In this document: positions 57,237-64,000 of the stretch, piece after piece
How positions within the stretch are numbered: the stretch's first letter is position 1
Layout: every line of letters starts with the position of its first letter
Source of the DNA: an uncultured Clostridia bacterium
GTDB taxonomy: Bacteria; Bacillota; Clostridia; Christensenellales; Borkfalkiaceae
NCBI GenBank assembly: GCA_947625865.1
Contig: CANQQD010000005.1
Coordinates: 1-64,000 of the forward strand
DNA: 64,000 nucleotides
Direction: 5' to 3'
Notes under the pieces: model-generated
The model's database searches: none
The model's input: the letters and a program-made list of their open reading frames with translations, nothing else
What the model was told of the DNA's origin: nothing
Translations under genes and position numbers: made by a program

Positions 57237-59978
57237 TTATTTGTTTGTATGGACGCCCGCAAGCTTTGGAACATTTGCCTTTACCTGCTCGGCGGTAAGC
57301 ATTGTAAAGCCTGCGTCAAGCTTAGTTGATTTAGTTTCCAGATCATAATAGAAATAATCGGCATCGGTATCAAAATTTTTATTGTAAATATTGTCGTTTG
57401 CAACAGCTTGTGTTCTGTCTGTAACCACATAAACGGTTTTATTTAAATAATCCGAGCCTATATTCTTTTTATTAAATACGCATTGATATACCTTTGCAAC
57501 GCCAATTTTATTGTCTCCCTCTTGAGTAGTTATGGGGTTATTGGCATTATCAAAATAGCAGTTTTCTATAAAGGCATATCCACCGGCGCATATAGACATA
57601 TTTGTGCCTGTCGAGCCGTCGTAATAGTTATTATACATATGCATATTTGCCTGTCTTGCAAGCGGAAGTCTGCTGTTGCAGTCCTCGTACCAGTTATGAT
57701 GGAATGTCACGCACGCCGTCTTTTGTGTGTCGTCGCCGCCTATAAGACCGGTTTTATGGTTTTTATAGTAGTGATTATATGCAATAGTTATATATGAGTT
57801 CTTTTTAAAGTCGGTTGCGCCGTCGCCCTCATGCTTATCCTGCTCGGGACACACATCCCAATAATTCTTGCCCTCGAGGAAGGTATTGTTGTGTACCCAA
57901 ATATGCTGTGAATCGAAATTGGTCGCGTCGGTTTGGTCGGAGCCTCCCTCAAAGCTGCAGGCGTCCTCGGTGTAATCTTCAAATGTAAGATTCCTGACCT
58001 CAATTGAATTACATTTTGCCCAAGTAAAGCCCCATTGGAATATACGTGCATCCGTTCCTATGCCTTCCACCGTAACGTTATTCGCACCTGTTATCGAGCA
58101 ATTGTTCCATGCCGAATCGTATTCTTTCTTGCCCGAATCCCAGTTTACCTTGCTTGTCAAGCCTTTAAGCTCGGAATAGACGGAAGTATTCAAAGTATTA
58201 TATCCGCCCTTTATAAGCTCGGCTTGCGTCAATTTACTGCTGTCGGTGGGAAGCTGCTTATTGTTTAAACCTATAACTTTTGACACGGGCAGATGATTAT
58301 TACCGTCATAATCTTTGCCGTCGTTGAAATTTCCGCCTTTATCGTAGTTGATTTCATTCCATGTGGCCGCGCCTACAGTGCCCAACACACGCACAACAAG
58401 CGGAACTTTGGAATCAGAAGCATTCATAAGAATATCAACTATCCCGGTATATGGTTTGCTCCCTATCTTTTGTGTAACCGTGTTTTTAGTTTCTTCGGTC
58501 ACATATACTACAACTGCGCCGTCTTTTAACGTGCCGTCGTCATTGTATGCGCCAACACCCTCGTCATACATAAAATGAGCGTAACCGGAGCGGTCGTTCT
58601 TTGTTGCAGCAACCGATGCCGACGCGCTCTTACCCTTAGCGGAAACCTTTATTGTATATGTGCCGGCTTTAAGACCCACAATATCGGCACGGACTTTACC
58701 TTCTATAACCCTGATAAGTTGGGCGTCGATCTTTGTTTCGGACACGCCGTTGCCGCTGTATGTGACGGAATAATCTGCCGCTGTAGCGCCGTCAAGCAAG
58801 CCACATTCAATATATGCACCCTCTTCATATCCGCCACTGGCGCTTATCGTCAGCTCGTCTGTGGGAGCGGGCGTTACAAGAGTCCATTTTGCATAGAATT
58901 TTTTATCGCCCGTTGAGGTTGCCGAAATTTCCGTAACGGCATTTCCCGTGCAATTTTCGTTCTCAAACCAGCCGCCGAAATCGTTGCCGTCTTTTGTTAC
59001 GTCCGTGGGAAGCTTTGTAACCGTGCCATATGTGTATGAAGGAATATTGCCATTATTAATTTTTCCGCCGTATGTTTCAAAGGTTACGGTATATGTTTTT
59101 GCGCGCCAATGAGCATAAAGAGTAAAACTGCTCGTCACGCCCTCGGTAAAATTATACTTCGTTCCATCGTTTTTACCCGTAAACCACCCCAAGAAATCAT
59201 AGCCAATTCTCGACTTTTCGCCGGGATCTGGTACCTTATTTCCAGAAGTCACCTGTTTTGTTTCTGTTGCCGCGCCATCGTAATTCAGATCGAATGTAAC
59301 GGTGTAAACGTTAGGCTCTTCGTGGTCACCGCCCGGGTCGCTATTTGGCTCCCATTTAGCATAATAATCTTTATTGCCTGTGGCGTTTGCGGGAATTTCT
59401 TCGACCGGATCTCCGCTGAAAACGGAGCTTGTGTACCAACCGCAGAATTTGTATCCGTCTCTTTCAACCTGCGGCAAGGTTACCGCGGTGCCTGAGGTAT
59501 AGCTCGTTATATCGGAAAATCCGCTTTTGAATTTTCCGCTGTTCAAATGCAGCCTTACGGTGTATTCCTTTGGCGTCGGAGGATCAACGGGCGTTTGCGG
59601 CGTTTGCGGATTGTCCTCTCCGCCCTGTACGTCACTGTTAACGGCGACCCATTTAGCCCAAAATTCTTTATCGGCAGTAGCTTCCGAAGCCTTTATTTTT
59701 GTATAGCTTTCACCCGCAAATTCGGAGTTGTCATACCAACCTTCAAACGTATAACCATTGCGCGTTGCGTCCTGCGGTAGGATAACCTCCTTATTCTCCT
59801 CAAATTCAAGCTTTGACCCGCCCGGAAGCGAACCGCCGCTGAGATGAAACGTCACGGTGTATTTTACGGTCGTATCGGGTAGGATGCACGCAGTCTGCAA
59901 CCCAATTCCGAACACCATAAGAATTGCCAAGATAACCGCAAAAATCGCAGATATATGAAACTTTTTGAGGTTTATCAT
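57237..59978 (-). CDS. secreted pectate lyase (PL1-like) with N-terminal InlB B-repeat/Flg_new array
   Basis: Signal peptide; four repeats of YTVTF...GYxFxGWY...AKW type; beta-helix lyase region SDQTDATNFDSQHIWVHNNTF, TFHHNWYEDCNSRLPLARQANMHMYNNYYD. Confidence 0.85.
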   Translation of the reverse strand: MINLKKFHISAIFAVILAILMVFGIGLQTACILPDTTVKYTVTFHLSGGSLPGGSKLEFEENKEVILPQDATRNGYTFEGWYDNSEFAGESYTKIKASEATADKEFWAKWVAVNSDVQGGEDNPQTPQTPVDPPTPKEYTVRLHLNSGKFKSGFSDITSYTSGTAVTLPQVERDGYKFCGWYTSSVFSGDPVEEIPANATGNKDYYAKWEPNSDPGGDHEEPNVYTVTFDLNYDGAATETKQVTSGNKVPDPGEKSRIGYDFLGWFTGKNDGTKYNFTEGVTSSFTLYAHWRAKTYTVTFETYGGKINNGNIPSYTYGTVTKLPTDVTKDGNDFGGWFENENCTGNAVTEISATSTGDKKFYAKWTLVTPAPTDELTISASGGYEEGAYIECGLLDGATAADYSVTYSGNGVSETKIDAQLIRVIEGKVRADIVGLKAGTYTIKVSAKGKSASASVAATKNDRSGYAHFMYDEGVGAYNDDGTLKDGAVVVYVTEETKNTVTQKIGSKPYTGIVDILMNASDSKVPLVVRVLGTVGAATWNEINYDKGGNFNDGKDYDGNNHLPVSKVIGLNNKQLPTDSSKLTQAELIKGGYNTLNTSVYSELKGLTSKVNWDSGKKEYDSAWNNCSITGANNVTVEGIGTDARIFQWGFTWAKCNSIEVRNLTFEDYTEDACSFEGGSDQTDATNFDSQHIWVHNNTFLEGKNYWDVCPEQDKHEGDGATDFKKNSYITIAYNHYYKNHKTGLIGGDDTQKTACVTFHHNWYEDCNSRLPLARQANMHMYNNYYDGSTGTNMSICAGGYAFIENCYFDNANNPITTQEGDNKIGVAKVYQCVFNKKNIGSDYLNKTVYVVTDRTQAVANDNIYNKNFDTDADYFYYDLETKSTKLDAGFTMLTAEQVKANVPKLAGVHTNK
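58875..59867 (-). repeat. four tandem InlB-type (Listeria-Bacteroides) repeats within the CDS
   Basis: KYTVTFHLSGG...GYTFEGWYDN...FWAKW; EYTVRLHLNSG...GYKFCGWYTS...YYAKW; VYTVTFDLNYD...GYDFLGWFTG...LYAHW; TYTVTFETYGG...GNDFGGWFEN...FYAKW. Confidence 0.88.
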
Positions 59979-60009
59979 ATTTTCTCCTTGTATAAAGATA
60001 TACATTATA

Positions 60010-60038
60010 ATATTACCATATCATATTTTATTTTGCAA
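60010..60038 (-). promoter_or_regulatory. promoter of pectate-lyase gene
   Basis: Minus strand TTGCAA-17 nt-TAATAT. Confidence 0.45.
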
Positions 60039-60063
60039 CGGAATAATTCAAATTTTACCTCAA

Positions 60064-60090
60064 AAAATAACGGAGGCAAATTGCCTCCGT
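60064..60090 (-). terminator. terminator of the arsR-type gene
   Basis: ACGGAGGCA-ATT-TGCCTCCGT-TATTTTTTG on the minus strand. Confidence 0.85.
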
Positions 60091-60093
60091 GCT

Positions 60094-60432
60094 TCAATAG
60101 CCAAGAAATTCCACACCCTTTAGCATTACGTCGTTCACAGTATCGTTTACAAGCGAATAAAAAATGATTTTACCGTGCCGTTCGCATTTTACTATGCCCA
60201 AATTTTTAAGCAAGCGCAGCTGGTGGGAAACGGTAGTCTGGTTGATATCGAGCACCCGTGAAAGATCGGTCACGCACATTTCCGAAATTGCAAGAGCCGA
60301 AAGCATCCTTACCCTCGTCGGATCCGCAAAAATGGAAAAAAAGCAAACTATGCTGTCGAGCACGTCGCCGTTCGGAACGTACTCCCTGACTAAATCTTTT
60401 GTACGTCTGTCTAAAAGCATTGTGTCCTGCAT
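60094..60432 (-). CDS. ArsR/SmtB family metal-responsive regulator
   Basis: FSIFADPTRVRMLSALAISEMCVTDLSRVLDINQTTVSHQLRLLKNLGIVKCERHGKIIFYSL; RBS GGAGG before the internal ATG. Confidence 0.92.
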   Translation of the reverse strand: MQDTMLLDRRTKDLVREYVPNGDVLDSIVCFFSIFADPTRVRMLSALAISEMCVTDLSRVLDINQTTVSHQLRLLKNLGIVKCERHGKIIFYSLVNDTVNDVMLKGVEFLGY

Positions 60433-60522
60433 ATGTCCACCTCCGCTTTTAATTATAAGCCCCATATGTTTATATGTCAAAGCGTTATAAAGACGTATAT
60501 TGTCATAAATTGATTATGATTG

Positions 60523-60738
60523 TCATTTATTTTCAATGGCGGTGACAGTGTAGCCGGCATCGGTCACTATAGCCTTGATTTCCTCGTCGGAGACCTCCTC
60601 ACGGCTACGGACAACGGCAATTTTCTTCTTCAGCTTAACGTCGACCGAAACGACGTTTCCTGCCGCAGAAAGCTTATCCTCCACACGTTTAGCGCAGTGT
60701 TCGCAGCACATTCCGTCAATTGAAACTATCTTTTTCAT
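60523..60738 (-). CDS. heavy-metal-associated (HMA) domain protein / copper chaperone-like
   Basis: KKIVSIDGMCCEHCAKRVEDKLSAAGNVVSVDV; GMxCxxC motif. Confidence 0.9.
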   Translation of the reverse strand: MKKIVSIDGMCCEHCAKRVEDKLSAAGNVVSVDVKLKKKIAVVRSREEVSDEEIKAIVTDAGYTVTAIENK

Positions 60739-62062
60739 AATTATTTTCCTTAATCGATTTTTTATTTTTATAGAGCAGCAGCCTCAATGAATTGAGGACA
60801 ACAAAGACCGAACCCAAACACATGCAGGCTACGGCGATCAAGGGGTCAAAAATAAATCCTAAACCCGAAAAGGCTCCCGCCGCCACAGGAACGGCAATCA
60901 GCTCTACAATCAACGTCCCGCATAAATTTTGTTTTCTGTTGCGCACTGCGGCGCGGCTTAAACCGAAAACGGCATCGAGCGTTTGCGCATCCTTGTTAAA
61001 TATTACGGTCTCCGCCGAATTTTCGGCAGTGTTATCGCCGATTAAGATTCCGGCATCGGACTGTTTAAAAGCTTCAGAATCACCGATGCCCTCGCCTACC
61101 ATTGCCACACACCCGCCTATGCTTTGAAGGTTTGTTACAGCCGTTAATTTGTCCCCGGCGCGCGCTTCTGCTAAAAAATCGTCTATCCCTGCGGCTGCCG
61201 ATAAAGCGCGGGCTGCGTCACGGTCGTCCTCTGTCAAAAGGGCAACGCGCATACCCCTGCCCTTCAACAGCTTAACGGCTTCGGCGCTATCGGTTTGCAC
61301 GGCAGACCTATCAAGCAGAACAACATTTATATCGCACAGCCGTTGAAAGACTTCCGGATCCTTATATAAAATTCCCAACGGAACGCTTTTATGTGTTGTT
61401 GCCATAGACACAACAGGCGTTATCAAAGCCAGTGCGCACGGGCAGGACACGACCAACACGTTCATGGCATATGCTACACAATGCTCATAGTTGAAGCCGC
61501 GATCAATGAGCAACCAGATTATAAAATTCATCAAAGCTGCAAGGATCATTACAAGTACAAAAATTCCCGCAACCCTATCTGAAAAGCTGCGCGGAGTACC
61601 TTTGCCCGTGCATGTATCTTTAATTGCACCGCCGGTATGGTTAAATGACCTTTCTTCAAGCAGCGCTCCTATATCAAAAATAGTCAAAACCGCTGCCGAC
61701 GGCGCGAAATGCAGGTCAAACACATAGCCGGAAGCAGAACCGCCGGTAAACGTAAGAACAGTCAGAACAAGCGAATAGATAAACGGCGCACCCGCACCGA
61801 GCATCACAAGCGTATTCAAGTCCGGCGATTTTTTAAATATAGCGACTACGCCGTTTTTAAAGCAATCATAGTTAACGCCGAGTACGACCGCCGACAAAAC
61901 ACACTGCGTAAGGGCAAACCAACGGGCATTGCCGTATCCGTCGCCGAAACTCAAAAACGTTGGAACAGGCGCGCCGACCGTCAGTCCCAGGGAAAGATAA
62001 ATTATAATAGCGAGCAGGCACGCAGATATAATAAGTCTGATAATGTTGCGTTTTGCAATCAA
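60716..62062 (-). CDS. atypical heavy-metal P-type-ATPase-like membrane protein lacking A and N domains and the DKTGT motif
   Basis: VVSCPCALALITPVVSMATTHKSVPLGILYKDPEVFQRL, VALLTEDDRDAARALSAAAGI, VAMVGEGIGDSEAFKQSDAGILIG; LDRSA in the DKTGT position. TTG start at 62062 inferred from GGAG 7 nt upstream; ORF extends to 62074. Confidence 0.85.
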   Translation of the reverse strand: MIAKRNIIRLIISACLLAIIIYLSLGLTVGAPVPTFLSFGDGYGNARWFALTQCVLSAVVLGVNYDCFKNGVVAIFKKSPDLNTLVMLGAGAPFIYSLVLTVLTFTGGSASGYVFDLHFAPSAAVLTIFDIGALLEERSFNHTGGAIKDTCTGKGTPRSFSDRVAGIFVLVMILAALMNFIIWLLIDRGFNYEHCVAYAMNVLVVSCPCALALITPVVSMATTHKSVPLGILYKDPEVFQRLCDINVVLLDRSAVQTDSAEAVKLLKGRGMRVALLTEDDRDAARALSAAAGIDDFLAEARAGDKLTAVTNLQSIGGCVAMVGEGIGDSEAFKQSDAGILIGDNTAENSAETVIFNKDAQTLDAVFGLSRAAVRNRKQNLCGTLIVELIAVPVAAGAFSGLGFIFDPLIAVACMCLGSVFVVLNSLRLLLYKNKKSIKENNYEKDSFN

Positions 62063-62084
62063 ATTTAACTCCAAATGACAATTT

Positions 62085-62123
62085 TAGCTTCCGATCCGTA
62101 TTAAAAACACGAACCGAAAGCTA
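62085..62123. other. long imperfect inverted repeat between asparaginase and ATPase-like genes
   Basis: Minus strand TAGCTTTCGGTTCGT-GTTTTTAAT-ACGGATCGGAAGCTA, 15-bp stem using G-U pairs. Confidence 0.6.
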
Positions 62124-62144
62124 TCATACGGTTATATGAAACAA

Positions 62145-63164
62145 TCAACCGTGAATTTTTTCAAAGAAATTATTGGTTGAAAGTTCAGCTGAAATATCCT
62201 TGTCCTTACCGAGCGCAAGCATTACCTTGACTACCGTCATTTCAAAGCTCGTATCATAGGCAAGGATACATTTATCCATAAGCTCGCGCGCACTCGCATA
62301 TACGCGCGCCGAACTGTCCACAGGGGAAAGTATTACGGAAACACCCAACCCGCGGCAGTAGTCTATAAATTTCAGTACATTGGTCTCCTCGCCCGACGTG
62401 CACACAGTGCCGCTGTGATAAAGCTCAATTACTACCGCTCTCGGTTGTTTCTGACCGAAATTATAGTAGCTGAAATCGAGGAACGAACGGGCTCTTATGG
62501 TGACGATATCCTTACAAAGATCGTATTTACCGTATGGCGCCCGACGGGCGGCAATGGCTTCCTTTGCCGGGATATACGGACTGTCGGAATACACGAATTT
62601 ATCGCCCGACAATTCGCATAGAGGCGCGCCCATTACGCTGGAAAAATGCCCGCTTATCTGCTCGGCAACGGTTATCCTGCTTGCAAGGTGTATGCGGAGA
62701 TTTTCAAAGTCGTTTCTGAATGAAACAAAAACGCCCTTTAACTGCTCCTCCTCAATAAATTTTACCGCTCCCGCAAAATTTTCAACGCCCCTGCTCCTCT
62801 TGTCGTTTAAGGGATAGAGCGCAGAAACAAACACAAGCGGAATGGGAATATCGCAAAAGATCTGGCTGAACAGCGTTGCGGTAAAGCTAAGCGTGTCCGT
62901 ACCGTGGGTAATGATTATTCCGTCAAATTTGCTCTTATCGACGGCGCGGAGACAGGCGGCCATAGCATCAAGGTCGTTAAATTGTATATTTTCGCTTAAA
63001 ATATCGAGAGGGCGGAGCTCGTCAAACCGTATATCCGAGCCGTATTGCTGCTTATACAGCTCAATAAGCGCGCTCTTGTTTTCACTACTCAGATCAACGG
63101 TATCGCCGTCGGCAAACGAGCCTATGGTGCCGCCCGTAAATATTACGCAAATTCTTTTATTCAT
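62145..63164 (-). CDS. L-asparaginase (type I-like)
   Basis: RICVIFTGGTIGSFADGD, GIIITHGTDTLSFTATLFSQI, VELYHSGTVCTS. Confidence 0.92.
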   Translation of the reverse strand: MNKRICVIFTGGTIGSFADGDTVDLSSENKSALIELYKQQYGSDIRFDELRPLDILSENIQFNDLDAMAACLRAVDKSKFDGIIITHGTDTLSFTATLFSQIFCDIPIPLVFVSALYPLNDKRSRGVENFAGAVKFIEEEQLKGVFVSFRNDFENLRIHLASRITVAEQISGHFSSVMGAPLCELSGDKFVYSDSPYIPAKEAIAARRAPYGKYDLCKDIVTIRARSFLDFSYYNFGQKQPRAVVIELYHSGTVCTSGEETNVLKFIDYCRGLGVSVILSPVDSSARVYASARELMDKCILAYDTSFEMTVVKVMLALGKDKDISAELSTNNFFEKIHG

Positions 63165-63167
63165 ATG

Positions 63168-64000
63168 TTATAAGCTGCCCACGGTTCTGGGGAACAACAA
63201 GGTATCCCTTATATTCTGTACGCCTGTGATATACATTAATATTCTTTCGAGCCCGAGCCCGAATCCGCTGTGCGGAACCGAGCCGTATTTTCTTAAATCA
63301 AGGTACTCGCGGTATGCTTCAAGAGGCATATTGCGTATCTTCATTGCTTTTTCAAGCTTTTCGGTATCGGCTTCACGTTCGCTGCATCCGATTATTTCAC
63401 CTATGCCGGGAACAAGCAAATCGGTAGCGGCAACGGTTTTGCCGTCGGGATTGAGCTTCATATAAAACGCCTTTATTTCTGCGGGATAATCCACTACAAA
63501 TACAGGCTTTTTATAATACTCCTCGGTAAGATATCTTTCGTGCTCGGTCTGAAGGTCGCAGCCCCACTCCACGGGATATTTGAATTCCTTGCCCGAACGC
63601 TTAAGTACATCTATAGCTTCGGTATAGGTTATTTTTGCAAAATCGCTTGAAACTACCGAATTAAGCTTATCAAGAAGCCCCTTCTCAGCACGTTCGTTGA
63701 AATACGCAAGTTCGTCGGGACAAGAGTCAATTACATATTTTATGATAAACTTTATAAAGTCCTCGGCTATTTCGATTATATCGTGTATATCGGCAAAGCA
63801 AACCTCGGGCTCTATCTGCCAGAACTCAGCTGCATGCCTTGTGGTGTTACTGTGCTCGGCGCGGAATGTGGGACCGAAGGTATAAATTTTGCCAAGTCCG
63901 GTAGCCGCCATTTCGCCTTCAAGCTGACCAGAGACAGTCAGATTGGCTCTCCTGCCGAAGAAGTCCTCCGCAAAGTACTCCTCTTCGGTTTTACAGCCGG
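63168..64000 (-). CDS. asnS: asparaginyl-tRNA synthetase, N-terminal part beyond window
   Basis: Reading frame continues through the window edge ([23 protein letters not shown]...); [65 protein letters not shown]. Confidence 0.93.
   Translation of the reverse strand, partial: GCKTEEEYFAEDFFGRRANLTVSGQLEGEMAATGLGKIYTFGPTFRAEHSNTTRHAAEFWQIEPEVCFADIHDIIEIAEDFIKFIIKYVIDSCPDELAYFNERAEKGLLDKLNSVVSSDFAKITYTEAIDVLKRSGKEFKYPVEWGCDLQTEHERYLTEEYYKKPVFVVDYPAEIKAFYMKLNPDGKTVAATDLLVPGIGEIIGCSEREADTEKLEKAMKIRNMPLEAYREYLDLRKYGSVPHSGFGLGLERILMYITGVQNIRDTLLFPRTVGSL

Noticed and set aside
58875-59867. Repeated blocks considered as a CRISPR array or DNA tandem repeat
   Set aside because: Repeats are ~210-240 nt, divergent at DNA level and in frame, and encode InlB-type protein repeats; no short identical repeats with spacers
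60716-62074. Mini P-type ATPase considered as an ordinary frameshifted pseudogene
   Set aside because: Single uninterrupted frame with retained CPC helix, HAD-like motifs and gene overlap with the HMA gene; losses fall at domain boundaries. Kept as a finding instead, though decay is not excluded

Overview
This 64 kb window looks like an ordinary Clostridia/Firmicutes-type chromosome segment: dense housekeeping operons, no prophage, no CRISPR array, no IS element and no rRNA. From left to right it carries: a partial tRNA-Trp, proC, rnhA and a VTT-family membrane protein; a biotin-dependent Na+-pumping decarboxylase operon; a BaiN-like flavoprotein, an AroH-Cmk fusion, plsC and an ispH-S1 fusion; htpG; a complete glycogen operon (glgB-C-D-A-P); xerC-like and lexA genes with a Cys-rich mini-protein; tRNA-Thr; pfkB/pfkA/dnaE/whiA/PHP/murB; yebC, an rRNA/tRNA methyltransferase, infC-rpmI-rplT and a T-box-controlled thrS; leuS; acpP; tex; a DNA-repair pair, an M16 peptidase and a YlxY-like deacetylase; mutS2, a U32 peptidase, a HAD hydrolase and uvrC; a secreted pectate lyase with InlB-type repeats; an ArsR/HMA/P-type-ATPase-like cluster; an asparaginase; and partial asnS. 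The most unusual item is an intact 452-codon heavy-metal P-type-ATPase-like ORF (60716-62074, minus strand). It keeps the transmembrane CPC core, but the actuator (TGE) and nucleotide-binding domains are absent, and the DKTGT phosphorylation motif reads LDRSA. Other items worth a second look: a carboxyltransferase with altered oxyanion-hole Gly motifs, an AroH-Cmk fusion, a probably leaderless xerC transcript, and an 8-Cys mini-protein coupled to a GNAT gene and divergent from lexA. All family calls come from reading motifs by eye; no database search was run.
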